Position numbers and translations under genes: made by a program | In this document: positions 1 to 11,680 of the stretch, one piece after another | How positions within the stretch are numbered: position 1 is the stretch's first letter | How the letters are laid out: each line of letters opens with the position of its first letter | Notes under the pieces: generated by a model | What the model was told of the DNA's origin: nothing | Databases searched by the model: none | Seen by the model: the letters and a program-made list of their open reading frames with translations, nothing else | NCBI GenBank assembly: GCA_031002005.1 | Contig: CM061920.1 | Span: forward strand, 53,050,610-53,114,609 | Length of the DNA: 64,000 bases | DNA from: Vandiemenella viatica | Taxonomy: Eukaryota > Arthropoda > Insecta > Orthoptera > Morabidae | Direction: 5' to 3'

Positions 1-1639
1 ATGTATTAAAGATCTTTTGTACTTTTCTATATTTTCTAATGATTTTAAATTGTTAAAAATTACTTTTGTTTAAATACATGTATAGATTTTTTTTACTGCT
101 TATATAAATGAAACAAAAAAAGATGGTATATTTAGATATACTGTGTTTAGCACATTTTGTTTTTCAAAGATACATCTTCTGATTGATGAATATTTTATAC
201 ATGTTGCTGTCCAGTCATTAATCTTCATAAATTAATTTCTAAAATGGCTAAAAAACATTGTTTAAAGAAGATGGAGAAATGAGAAAATCTGATGGTGTAA
301 ATGTTAAGAATCACAGTATTAAAGAAAGAAAAATAATGAGGGTTCTTTCTTTATGGGCTGGGAGTTTTCACCATCCCGTTGCCAACTCTGGTTGGTGACA
401 TCTGTCCCCAGCATCATTAATGCCTTCTTAAACTTCCATTTTTGTTGTTAACTGTGTTGTAGTCACTTTGGTGTAGAAATAAATTTAGATTAAAGACCAT
501 TTCAAAATTATCCATGGCATATTTTACCAGACAAATATTGTTTCTTCACATGTGCCCAGGATTTTTGGGAATTGTTTTACTGTCTTTTTTATGTTATTTG
601 AATATCTTTAATAGTTCATTTGTAACCAGTTTTTTAGAGAATCAAATTTTAATATAATTTATTAAAAATTCAATTTAAACAGAATAGAAAATTGCTCAGA
701 TTGAAGGCTTAAATGCCCAGATAATACAAGGAACAACAAATTGAAATTTATTCTGTAATATATTTGATCAGTTTAGGGATATTAATATATTTTGTTGTTA
801 AACGTTTATGAATAAATCATTGTTTTTGTTATTATACTTACATTCTTATTCCAGAAGTCCCCTCCCCCTTTTTCATTTTTATATACCACTGCTCCTGGAT
901 AAGAAGATAACTTCTTCATTTGCGGAATATTTATCAAACCTATTACATTCATAATTATTGGCCGAGTTGAGATAATCGACACCCATTTTGTATAAGTGAG
1001 GAGTGAAACAAGTGCTTCAACACTTGTGGGTAATAAATAGCTACAATCATGTACTTTTGCTTCTGGGCTTACACTTAGGTGATCACTTGTTTCCAGGAAG
1101 CTGTTGCTTGACTTGAGTCTTATATGCTTCATTTGAAGGCCAAAGGATTGCTTGGATCCTTTGTCTCCTTCTTATGCTCAATTTCTGCTGTTGCAGCTCT
1201 CATAACTCTCAGAGCAACAATTCCAATGGAATGGTAAATTAATCATTTGGCAGTGGTTAGAGGTATTCTTTGATTAAACAGTGAGCTTCATTGATAGTTA
1301 ATTAGTGGTTATGCTTTCTGATCACTGTACTCACAATGTTGTTTGAATGACAAACATTGATCCATTTTCACATAAAGATAATTAGGTGCACTGACAGTGC
1401 TCCAGTTCTGTTTACATGGAGGCAGTTGCATAAGAGGTGCCAACTTGAGCTTTGTTGAGGTATGGCTTCAAACAGTTTTGCTATTAATATATTGTGAAAC
1501 CCCATAGAGATCTAGTCAGTTTTCCTTCAACATCTACAAATTTTATCCTTTTTTGTTATTGTTAATTGTGATAAAGGTTATGCACTGGTGAAAATTTCCC
1601 TGTGTACTTATTTTTATGTTACATGAATTTTTAGTTAAA
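1..1639. other. AT-rich non-coding stretch
   Basis: I see no gene, RNA or recognisable transposon here. The sequence is AT-rich with scattered short homopolymer runs. A 108-codon open frame on the minus strand at 806-1132 shows no recognisable motif and is probably chance. Confidence 0.5.
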
Positions 1640-2012
1640 GTTCATTCATAGTTTGAGGCCAATTGTTCAGCAGCTCTCTTGCTAAATAATTTAAATACCC
1701 AACTCCCTTGAATACAAATGAATACATTCTCTTATACCTGAAATCAAACGGTAGTTTAAGACTATCTCCAAGGCTTCACTTCCACAACTTATTAGTTCTT
1801 CTTCACCCAGTACCCATTCAAGCCTCATCATAAATGTATGCTTTGGATGCACCCAACACTCTCTTTGCCATCCTCTTTTCAACCAACGTGTCGAGACAAA
1901 ATTAGCTGCCCTTCTTTGTAACCCTTCCAACCCCTACTAACCCAGTTTTTACTAACCAAAGTTTTTCAATCCTCTGAACATTTTCTTATCACCCTCACTA
2001 GTAAATGCAGCA

Positions 2013-2867
2013 TTTCAACACATCACTTGCCCATGTGTTATGTCGAACTGATCTTAATAAATAGTATGCCTATACATTTGTATCAGCAGATAAAGGATGA
2101 TATCTGGAGGTGGAACATAGGGAAGGATACCAACATTCTGCTCTATGAAGTATATTACCAGCCCATACTGACTTATGGTTCTGAAACATGGACATGGACA
2201 AAAAGAGATATTAGCAGATTGCAGGTGACAGGAATGAGGTTTCTGAGAGGGATAGAGAATGTCACGAGGAAAGACAAAATTAGAAATGAAAACATCAGGG
2301 AGAGACTACATGTGGAAGCATTAGAACAGATGTTATGGAGGAAAATATTGCAGTGGTTTGGACATGTTATGAGGATGGGACCAAGCATGGTGGTGTAACA
2401 GTTAGCGTTCAGGCTTCACATTCGGAAGGACGCCGGTTCAAATCCCCATCAGGTCATCCAGATATGGGTTTTCCATGGTTTCCCAAATCACTCCAGGCAA
2501 ATGCCGGGATGCTTCCTTCAAAAGACCATGGCCAAATTCCTTCCCATTCCCATTCCTTGCTCCCCCCCCCCATCCTTTCCCTTGCTGTTAAGAGACATTA
2601 AGCAGTAAAAAATTAAAAAAAATGAGGATGGAGGAGGATAGGATGCCAAAAGTAACTCTGCTGAACAGCGGAGAGGGAAGGAGAGCAGTTGGAAGACCTT
2701 GGGCAAGATGGATGGGCCAAGTAAAGAAAGATGTAGAGGCATTAGAGGCTAAGGGAGTTGTTTGGAGGAAAGTGATGGAGGAAAAACCTTGGAAAGACTG
2801 CCAGACTAGGAAGAGGATGTGCAGGATGACCCGCAAAAGTGGAAACATCTAATGATGATGATGGTGA
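2013..2867 (+). pseudogene. RTE-like reverse transcriptase 3' fragment
   Basis: Open frames at 2027-2398 and 2622-2852 together encode the C-terminal part of an RTE-type endonuclease/reverse transcriptase. They include the block YGSETWTWTKRD and a downstream block FGHVMRM. The frame breaks at a SINE inserted at 2379 and resumes after it with RMEEDRMPK. The 3' end runs into a short (ATG)n tract near 2850-2867, which fits the short tandem-repeat tails of RTE-clade elements. The catalytic core lies upstream of the truncation, so the copy is dead. It seems to have landed in the CR1-like relic on the opposite strand. Confidence 0.7.
2379..2621 (+). mobile_element. tRNA-derived SINE, family 1, tail type A
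   Basis: This is a full-length copy with an exact 10-bp target duplication ATGAGGATGG at 2369-2378 and 2622-2631. The 5' part is tRNA-like, with a B-box-like segment at about 2433-2447. The central domain holds the conserved block CCATGGTTTCCCAAATCACT. The 3' end has the TTAAGCAGT motif followed by an A-rich tail. It interrupts an RTE-like open frame, so it is younger than that RTE copy. Confidence 0.9.
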
Positions 2868-3140
2868 TATATTTATTGCCTTCAATCAGGAAATCCTCTC
2901 TCACATTAAAGTAATAACCAGCACTTGCCCAATAAGCCAAACCTTCTTCGCATTTATCATTTCTTGTTAAACTATCCACCTAGGTATCCTGTCCAGATTC
3001 ACCTATAACCATTCACAGTCTTTTTCCATTTCATATCTTGCGACTGTAAATCATGAACACAATCATTCATTAGAATAAGACCAACAATGGTTCCAACATA
3101 ATAACCCTATGGATCTTCCATCTGTTTAGATACGTCTGTC

Positions 3141-3819
3141 TCTAGACTCTTGTGTATGGCCGGATAAAGACAGCGTGGGGCCCGTAGCAAATGTGAAGAA
3201 GAGGCCCTTGATTTTTGCCGTCCGGCGGAAAATTGTAGAGTTAAATAAAAAAGGTCCGCCCATCAAGCCTAGGTGTGAGGCCTGTAGCATTTGCTACTTC
3301 CTGCTATGTGGTTAATCCAGTATTGCATAATGGTTTCACACAGTTATAGGTGCCCAAGTTAACCTAACCATGTCCTCTTGCCTTTCAATAGTAACGTCAC
3401 CTTGCAGCAATTATTTTTTTCTCCGTTGTTTCTGACAATGGTTTATTTTCAACAATTTCTTGTATCATCTTGGTAGATGCCCTGCAGATATCCAGTAGTA
3501 CACTATCTACTTGGCCACCCTTGATGCTAACAACAGAATTGGAAAATTGTGACGGTAGTACTCATTCATAATAGAGTTGAAAAATACAGCCCAATTAACT
3601 TGACACCAGTGGCAGCTAAGCTGATTAAAATATTTCATATCCAATAGACACTGCAGGCCAAGTTGACTGGATCTCTTCATGGTATTGAATTGAATTGTGA
3701 TGGAGCACATGCTACAGTGGCAATTTTCCTAGTCATCTACTTACCAGTTTCTTATTTGTTTTTTATTACTATCTTACATACCTAAAGTGTTACATTTTTC
3801 CACGCAACTACTTTTTCCA
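3141..3819. other. Unassigned stretch with an imperfect palindrome
   Basis: No gene is seen. Around 3165-3305 the segments GTAGCAAATG and its complement CATTTGCTAC face each other about 100 bp apart, beside GGCC-rich arms, as in a decayed inverted-repeat element. The rest is unassigned, AT-rich and without long open frames. Confidence 0.35.
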
Positions 3820-4510
3820 TTTATGAATTTTAATCTTAAATTCCTGCAGCATTTTTGGTACATTATTTATCACTTTCATTGGTAATTCATTCCAGTCCTT
3901 GACATCCTAATACAGGAAAAAAAAAAAACAATCCACTCCCTTATGCACGAAATGTGCCAGCTTGTGCCGATGGTCTCCTTTTTATTCCATGCACACATCC
4001 TCATTCTTTTGACCAATATCTTTCCAAGCCCCACACCAGCACACTCCTTGCACACTCCCAGCACTCTCTTCACCATCCTCCTGTCTTCCAGTGACTCCCA
4101 ATACAGATCTTTTGTCATATCAGTTACTGACTGGTCCTGTGATAATTATCACCAACAAATCTAGCTGCTCTCCTCTGCTTGCCCTATAACTCTTATATTT
4201 GCACCCAAAATTTGGAACCCATACTTCACCATCATATTCAAGCAATGGTCAGACCAAAGTTTTGTAACCCAATTCCCTTACTCTGCTGGTACATCCTCTC
4301 ATCATCCTCTCCAAAAAATGAAGGATTTTATAACCTTTTTCTACCACTGCCCAGAGTGTCCTGACCAGTTGAGTTTATTATCAAATATTATGTCAAGATA
4401 TTTACACTTCAAGCCTTCAACAAACAATTCTCTCCCCACCCTATAACCATAGACATAAAAAGCTGACTCTTCTTGGAATTTATCTTAAATCCAGGTCCAA
4501 TCTTTGGTTT
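3820..4510 (-). mobile_element. CR1/L2-like 3' fragment
   Basis: The minus strand carries a decayed C-terminal ORF2 segment of the CR1/L2-like family, including a form of the W-x-S-L-E-D-R-R block in the frame at 3876-4118. The reverse-transcriptase thumb region follows up to about 4510. Frameshifts, and an A run at 3917-3928, show it is non-functional. Confidence 0.65.
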
Positions 4511-5529
4511 CGCAAGAGAAGCGATTTTAGCATTCAAAACTAGCTTTAATAATTAAATAGCATGTAGAAATATTTGTTTGGTGGTTTGTTTATAACATAA
4601 TTTTCATATTTTAAATAATTCTGATAGGTGTTGGGTCAAATAAAACTGAAGCACGTATGAGTGTTTACATTGCACTAACAACGGTTAAAGGGAATGAATC
4701 ACTTATCAGTGAAGGAAAAACATCTTGATAATGGGTTTAGTGTTTGAAATGGCTTTGTTTGTCTGGTAACTGATGAAAAACGTATTCTGTGTAAATTATC
4801 CTACCTAAAATATTGAGAGTTTTCTCAGACACGCTATATTAAATTATTGTTAAATCTACACTTTGAAATTGTAGTTTTGATGGTTTAGATTGCTGTAGTT
4901 AAGAGTACAAATACTGCACAATATTAGTAATCAAGTGAAATAAATCTAAGAGAGTGTTGTTTGTTACTTACCACAAAGTGGGGTTAGGTTAGATAAGATT
5001 TTCAATCGGAAAAAATTAGTGCAGAAATCGCTGCAGTGGTGATTGAGAGACGTATGTAAATCCTGAAATAATATTGTGTAGTAAAAGTATTGGTTTAAAT
5101 TACATAGGAAAGGCGTTTGGGAAAGTTGAAAAACAGGAGTGACTAACAGAATTAACAAACAGATTGTCTTAATTCTGAGGGACGTGGACATTGTGATAAC
5201 TCACTTGCTTAACAAAAACAGGTGTTCATAGTTAAACAGTACTGTAGAGTGCACGTTTGGTATTTAGTGGATTTAGAGTTCTGTAGCAGAACAAGTGTAT
5301 AGAGGGTCTTATAACGGCTCAGTACTGTAGTTCCTAGAGATTGAGATAACTATCGGATCTTAAAATAAATAGTGTGTCTTAGACTTGGGCAGTAGAGTAG
5401 GGCAGTAGAGTAGGGACATTGTTTAGTAAATTTTCAATCAACTCATATATATAGCAGAGTTAGTGTTACTATTCCAAGTCAGAGGTATACTAGTGTAGTA
5501 AACAACTGACTGGGGTAAAACTGGGAAAG
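4511..5529. other. AT-rich spacer before a CR1-like copy
   Basis: No gene is recognised. A short direct repeat (GGGCAGTAGAGTA) lies at about 5388-5413. Part of this stretch could be the 5' region of the CR1-like copy that becomes recognisable near 5530, but nothing in it shows this directly. Confidence 0.35.
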
Positions 5530-8455
5530 AGGAAATAAATGCTGAAAATATAAAGCCAGTAATATGGGTGTTAATGGTAAACTGTAGAAGTATAATGAAC
5601 AAAGAAATCGAATTTGCAAACTTAATAGAGATACACGAACCACAAGTAATAATTGGGGTAGAGAGTTGGTTAAAAGAAGAAGAACTAGACAGTGAGGTTT
5701 TTCCGGATAGTTACAGAGTGTACTGCAGAGATAGAGGAGCAATTGGAGGTGGAGTTTTCACACCAGTTAGCAAAAATTAACACAGTTCACTGGCGTTCAT
5801 AGATCAAGACCATGAGTTACTTGGGGTAGATTTCTGGGGTAATAAAACAGAAAAAATCAGTGTTGGCTGCTTACCACAGTGGAAGAATGACAGATGAAGA
5901 TGACGCTCTTGGGGAGAAATTAAATTCATGATCAGATTTCAGAGGTGAGAGTAGAATGATCGGATTTAATTTTGCCAGGTGTAAACTGGGAAGGAAATAA
6001 GATTAATAACACAAGGGAACAAAGATTTGCGAATACCTTAACAAGGGAAGGAAGATTTACACAAGTCATAGCACAAAACACTAGGGGACAAAATATTTTG
6101 GATATATTCCTAATAAAGTCCAATGATAACCTTGTGGTGTCAAGGAAGGAATAAGTGATAATGAAGCAGTTCTGATGGATATTAGAGGATTCAGTAAACC
6201 AGCAGCCAAAATTGAAGGGGGAAATAGGTACAATTATAAAAAGGCACAGATTTCAAAATTTGAAGAGATATTTCAGAGAACGATTCAGCAAATGGAAGGA
6301 AGGCACAAGTACAGTAGGGTCTGAACGCGCAAGATTGTGTAGACACACTTATAATAAGGAGCCTGGTTCAAATAATACTCTTCATAAACATGCATCTAGA
6401 AATTTCTATGGCTATTATCAGGATCTAATTCGGAGAACAAGCTTAATAACACAATTAGAAATGCAGATACTAAAAATTTTAAATTCATCCTGAGTAAATA
6501 ATGAAGGAAATAAGAGAGATAAAAAAAACATAGAGGAGCTGGTGTCAATAATATTACTACAGATATATTAAAGATAACCGGATGTGACATTGTATCTTAT
6601 CTTGAAATATTATTTAAATTGAGTCTGGATACTTGCTGCTTACCACAGGACTGGAAAAGTGTGATACTAATACTGGTATATGAAGGAGGGGTGCAGGCCC
6701 GCCGCTAGCTGTTTGAGCGCCCGCGTGCAATACCGATTATGCCGCCCCCTGTCTAACTAGCCAGTGGTGGATTTAGGAAATTTCCGAACCGGGTCAGAAA
6801 ACTGTGAGATTGCCGCCCCTTCAAACATTATTTGCCGCCCCCATTGTTGCCATTCCGAGTGTCGCCGGCCGCCCGAAGCAGCTGTTGAGCTAAAAAAAAA
6901 GGTCGCCCCTTAAATAATACGCTGCAAATTTCGTCGCGGCGACAATGGAGTGGCAACTATCGCGGGGTGGCGACTGTCGATCGCTCGTCGTTTTGCCGCC
7001 CCCCCCTCGATGTGCCGCCCGCGTGCGGCGCACGCGTTGCACGCCCGCTTACGGCGGGCCTGGAGGGGTGAGAAATAGAGTCAAAAATTACAGGCCAAAT
7101 AGTTTGACATCAGTGGTAGGTAAATTAATGGAAAGATTGATATGCAACCCCATCAGAAATATATGTGAGGAGTGTAAGTGGTTTTCAAGTAGGCAACATG
7201 GGTTCAAGCAAGGATATTCATGTGAATCTCAGTTGGTAGGATATATGCAAGATATTTCAGATGAAATGGACAAGGGAGGTCAAATTGATAGTGTAGCATT
7301 AGATCTTTCAAAGGCATTTGACAGACTGAGCCATAAAATGGTAGTAAATAAGGTAAAAACAATTGGTTTGGATAAGAAAGTGATTTGCTGGATAGAAGGA
7401 TTTTAAAAGGTAGAAAAAAGAAAGTTAGGGTAGCAAATGTGGTATTAAGAGAAGTGGAAGTACAAATGGGAGCACCACAGGGTAGCGTATTGGGACCATT
7501 GCTATTCATTATTCTAATGAATAATTGTGTTGATTGTTTACTATTTGAAATTAGATTGTTCGCAGATGACATAATGCTATATAAAAGGATCAAAACGATT
7601 GAGGACTGTAAACAGTTGCAGGGTGATCTGGACAGGATATCTAGTTCGGTTGGTAAACATAGGATGAAGATAAATGCACAGGGGGTCAGCTTATTAGATA
7701 CACAAATAAAAAACAAAAGGTTAATTATGAATATAAGGTGGGTACAGAATTGCTTGCTGAAGACTTGAAATGTAAATATCTTGGCATTATATTTGACAAC
7801 AAGCTTAACTAGGGCAGGACACATAGGACAAGGTGGTAAGGAAAAGGTTTCAAAGTTCTGCACTTGTTGCAGAGAAGTGATGAGGGGATGCACTAGATAA
7901 GTAAAGGAATTGGGTTATAAAACTTCGGTCAGACCATTGTTCGAATATGGTAGTGTAGTATGGGACCCACATTTTGCGTATCAAATACAGGAGTTGGAGA
8001 GGGTGCAAAAAAGGGCTTGCTAGATTTGTTTCTGGAAATTATCAGCAGAATGCAATCAGTGACAGGATATGATAAAGGAGCTGGAATGGGATTCATTGCA
8101 AGACAGGAGGAGGATGAGGAGGGTACATGGGAGTGCTACAGGGCATATACTGGTGATGAGGCATGGAAAGATATTGCAAGTAGTTATGAAAAGTAGTGCA
8201 TGGAAGGGAAAAGATGACCATGACCACAAGCTGGCACTCGATTTCAGGCACAATGGATGTGGGAAGATTCTCTTTTTTAGGTAGGTGTCAGGGATTGGAA
8301 TGAATTACCAAGGGAAATGATGAATAACTTACCGAAAAGTTAAAAGAATTTAAAGTTAAAATTTGTAGAGGGCAAATGTATGTGGGTGCAGGATAGGGAG
8401 AAGGGAAATTTCCACCAGAGCACGTGCTCCATTGCAATTAAATTAAAATCAGGAA
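5530..8455 (+). mobile_element. CR1/L2-like non-LTR retrotransposon, decayed ORF2 copy
   Basis: This copy contains endonuclease, reverse transcriptase and C-terminal regions in order, each broken by frameshifts or stops. The endonuclease starts at 5568 with the block VNCRSIMNKEIEFANLIE and later shows GVESWL. The reverse transcriptase lies at 7080-7770, with KNYRP, HGF, DLSKAFDR, APQGSVLGPLLF and FADDIMLY. The C-terminal part runs from about 7960 to 8370. The copy ends near 8455 at GCAATTAAATTAAAA, an AATTA-rich end shared with the copies ending near 29375 and 31058. Such short-repeat tails are typical of CR1/L2-type elements. A hAT-type MITE at 6694-7062 splits it. Confidence 0.85.
6694..7062. 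mobile_element. Non-autonomous hAT-type MITE, GC-rich
   Basis: The terminal inverted repeats start CAGGCCCGCCG at both ends and continue imperfectly. An exact 8-bp target duplication GAGGGGTG lies at 6686-6693 and 7063-7070. An 8-bp duplication with CAG...CTG ends is diagnostic of the hAT superfamily. At 369 bp it has no room for a transposase. It is strikingly GC-rich against AT-rich flanks. Removing it restores continuity of the CR1-like reverse-transcriptase region. Confidence 0.92.
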
Positions 8456-8580
8456 TAAAGTAGGTGTTGTGTGAACAGTCTGGTTAAACTGTCCTAAATT
8501 AGCATCACTCAATAACAGTCTACCAACAGTATTACCATATTTTAATCTGTAATATAGTATTGTTCTTGCTACTTTAGAAT

Positions 8581-9390
8581 TTGTTTGGAAGGTATTTGAG
8601 ATATTTTGAAAAAATCATGTCTGGAAAGTGTGGCACCCGTCACAGGAACATGAAGCATGGTATGGGGTGCAGTGGGCATAAGAAGGAGTTTCATTGGTCA
8701 TGCAATGGAGAGGGAATGTGGGAAATACATGAGACTCTCCCATGGTTAAGTCCACTTTATATTAGGGATGAAACGATCAGGGAGATGGGCATAAGGATGA
8801 GGAAGAAAGACAAAACGATTAGAGTGTTATTGGAAAGAGTCAGGGCCCTTGAAGCTAAGCCTATGGAGGCATGGCCTATGGTGGAAAAGCCTGTGGAGGT
8901 CTTGCCTGTGAAGGCTCAGCCTATAGTGGCAGATAGCGAGGGTGGGTCTGTAGAAGAGGAAGATAAGGATGGTTGGGAACTAATAACAGGTCGTAGGGGA
9001 AAAAACGGTAAACATGATGAAGAAACCAGGCACTCCAGAAAGTGTTGGGAAAAATAAGTTTGACATGTTACCAGAGTCAGGAAGGGAGGAGCCTCATGTA
9101 GATGTAGGAGTAGGTAAGGTGCAGCAGGCCTTTAGGAATAGGGGTGTACAAGGGAAAAATAGGAAGAAAAGGATTCTGCTGCTAGGTAGTAACCACGGGA
9201 AAGGTGTAGACGCTCTTTTGCAGGAACAGCTGGGCACAGGTTACCAGGTCACAAGTTTTATCAAACCTAGTGCAACTTTAGGTCAGGTAATAGAGGATAT
9301 AGGTTCAATTTGTAGGGGTTTCACCAAGGAGGATAGGGTAGTGATAGTAAGAGGTGCGGGGAACAGTATCAATAAAAAATGCTAATTATA
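8581..9390 (+). pseudogene. CR1-like ORF1 remnant with SGNH/GDSL-esterase-like domain
   Basis: Two overlapping frames (8581-9057 and 9014-9385) form one frameshifted ORF1. The first part has a possible coiled-coil or acidic linker with a short degenerate repeat around KPMEAWPMVEKPVEVLPV. The second part has features of the esterase domain found in ORF1 of CR1-type elements: a nucleophile-block-like GSNHGKG, a KPSATL block and a late VIVRGAGNS block. In functional proteins the nucleophile is Ser in a G-x-S-H context. Here it reads SNH, so alignment is needed to decide which residue is catalytic. The family role is nucleic acid or membrane association of the retroelement RNP. This copy is a relic. 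Confidence 0.65.
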
Positions 9391-9736
9391 GTATAGAGAG
9401 TGACCTGAAGAAAGTGTTGAAGGAGGCATAGCACACTAAGATGGAGCTCATGCAAGTCCTAAGTCGCCATGACCAGCCGCAATTGAACCACCCTGTGAGG
9501 CGGTAAATGTGGAGACAGAGGTGCTGCTTTGGAACAGCATTAGTTCTGTCATGGGGGTTGTGCCTGTGGAGACCATTGGCAGGTGGATTTTACCAGGCAT
9601 GTCCTACACCTAAATAGGAGGAGCAAGGGAATACTTTCCGAGTTGTTGGCTACGGCTGTGAGGGAGCCAACTTCCAATGGTGATTGGGTCGGGACTGTGC
9701 CTTTTTTAGATTAAGGGCTGCTGGTGAGAGGGTAAA

Positions 9737-9968
9737 TGTTAAGATTTTTAAATATGATACAAGCAATTATTGAATACAAGACGTATTTATTATGTATTAG
9801 AAACACATATAACCGCACAACAGAAATGTAGCCGAGAGCAGCTTAGCACGGAATAACAACTGAACTGTTTATACATTGGTCAGAGTATAAACTAAGCTAA
9901 GAGATATTATTGAAGTATAGAAGGCAGTAATTCAAATTAAATACGTATAAACAAACAATACTCTAACA
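9737..9968 (-). repeat. 3' LTR of the copia element
   Basis: On the element's own strand this is the downstream LTR, with TGTTA...TAACA ends. It aligns along its length with the LTR at 15519-15760, lacking about 10 bp near the sequence AGAGATAT. Confidence 0.95.
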
Positions 9969-9976
9969 CTCCCACC
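9969..9976 (-). other. Polypurine tract of the copia element
   Basis: Read on the minus strand, GGTGGGAG abuts the 3' LTR. This is the expected place and composition for the plus-strand primer used in reverse transcription. Confidence 0.7.
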
Positions 9977-10028
9977 GAATTACAGCCTTCTTGAACAATT
10001 ATAAACTAATGTTTATTATCACTGTTGT

Positions 10029-11680
10029 TCAAGTAACAGCTGCTGTATTTTTAAGAAATAAAATGTCACTGGCAAAGACATCATCACTGTACCCAACTAA
10101 GTCTGTAGTGTTTATGTTAGGTAAGTAGCACAATCCATAATTCTTGCTTTCTTTCAAATATTTTAGTATTTTCTTGACAACAGTCCAGTGAGAATCATCA
10201 TAAGAATGTATAAGTCGATTCACCTGACTTACAGCAAACATAAGATCTGGTCTGCTTACTATTGCTGCATGGATAAGTGATCCCACTGCTTCTGTGTATG
10301 GGTGATTTTTCTCAGGTACTCCATTAACCTTTGAAAGTCTCACATCTGGATCAGCAGGAATACTGTTAGGATTGGCATCAATCATATCAAATTTCCTCAA
10401 TAATTGTTCTTCATACTTAGTTTGGTGTATAAAGATACAGTCTTTAAGTCTCTCTATTTGCATGCCAACAAATTTAGTAAGAGTGTAAATCTTCAAATCA
10501 AAATTCTTTTGCAGATCATTAGTTACTTCATTCAAAACAGTCTTATCTCTACAAAACAAAATGCCATCATCAGCATACAGACAAAGATAACAATTGATGT
10601 CAATGATTTGTTCAGTATAAACACACTGATCTGCTTTGGTTTTCACAAAACCAAATTTATTTAAAATTGAATTGAATTTTGTATTCCAGCATCTAGGAGC
10701 TTGTTTTAAGGCATATAAAGATTTGGATACCCTATTTGGTTTGCAGTCTAGTTCCTCTGGTGGTGTCATAAGAATATTCGCTTTCAATTCACTTACTGTT
10801 GTTGAGAAAGTCTCATCATAATAAATTCCTTCAGTTTGAGTATATATCTTTGCACAAAGTCTGAATTTGTAACCTGGACCAGTTGGTTCATCCTTAATGC
10901 ATAACACATATTTACATCCTGTTACTTTTGCATCCTGAGGCTTTTCTACCAATGTCCATGTTCCATTTTGATGATGAGATTTTAATTCCTTGTTTATAGA
11001 CATCTTCCACTTTTCTGAATCAGTTGATGTTATTGCTTCATTGTAGTTTTGTGGAATATGAATTATTGCATCTGCACAGTAGCACAGGTAATCCTTCTCA
11101 ACTTTATCTTTTTCTTTAGAGAGCACTTGTTTATTTCTAGGTCTCAGAGTCATATTTGAGGTTAAAGGTGTCTCAACAGTCTCTTCTGGTTTATGCTCAC
11201 TGCTAGTATTGGTATCAGAAAAGTATTCAGCAGTAGTAATTGTGGAATCTGATTTGTTACTGGAGCTCTCTGATGTATGATTGTCATTTAATTCAGATGA
11301 TGTACCACACATTGATTCTGTCAAATCAACAGGGAGATAATTTCTTTTGATAGTAGATTCCAGAAAAACAGCATCTCTGCTTTTAATTACTAACTGAGAA
11401 GGCGGTATTACAAATCTGTAACTTTTTGAATTCTCACAGTATCCAACAAGTCTGGCTTTATGTGCTTTAGGATCCCATTTCCTTTGTTTTTCTTTAGGAG
11501 ATGTATCATTGCATCACAGCCAAATATTCTTAAATTACTCACATCTGATTTTCTTCCTGACCACATTTCCTCTGGTGTATTAAATGTCAGTGATCGAGTT
11601 GGAGCTCTGTTGATGAGGTAAGCAGCAGTATGTACAGCTTCAGCCCAATATAGCTTAGGAATATTAGCACAGCTGGGCAC
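10029..11680 (-). pseudogene. Copia pol remnant: integrase C-terminus, reverse transcriptase, partial RNase H
   Basis: The frame at 11680-11408 continues the integrase with AEAVHTAAYLINRAPT, the copia post-catalytic block. After a frame break, the 431-residue frame at 11324-10029 carries the reverse transcriptase. It has the linker block WKMSINKELKSH, then LYALKQAPRCW, and the catalytic LYADDGILF near residue 250. Between FSTTVSELK (about residue 180) and PPEELDCKP (about 190) the usual stretch with the first catalytic Asp (the DVKTAFL block) is missing, so there is an internal deletion. The RNase H part stops soon after GYSDDVFA, with its later active-site region lost. The copy cannot be autonomous. 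Confidence 0.9.

Larger units (their letters stand above)
1640..3140 (-). mobile_element. CR1/L2-like non-LTR relic, split by an RTE-like insertion
   Basis: Minus-strand fragments of a CR1/L2-like retrotransposon lie on both sides of a foreign plus-strand insert. The part at 1640-2012 encodes a decayed ORF2 C-terminus that begins with the family block LQRRAANFV. The part at about 2868-3140 matches the palm and thumb region of the reverse transcriptase in better copies (compare 7500-7640 on the plus strand). The fragments are in the order expected for one minus-strand copy. It is badly mutated and not coding. The link between the two parts is inferred from their order and orientation. Confidence 0.55.
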
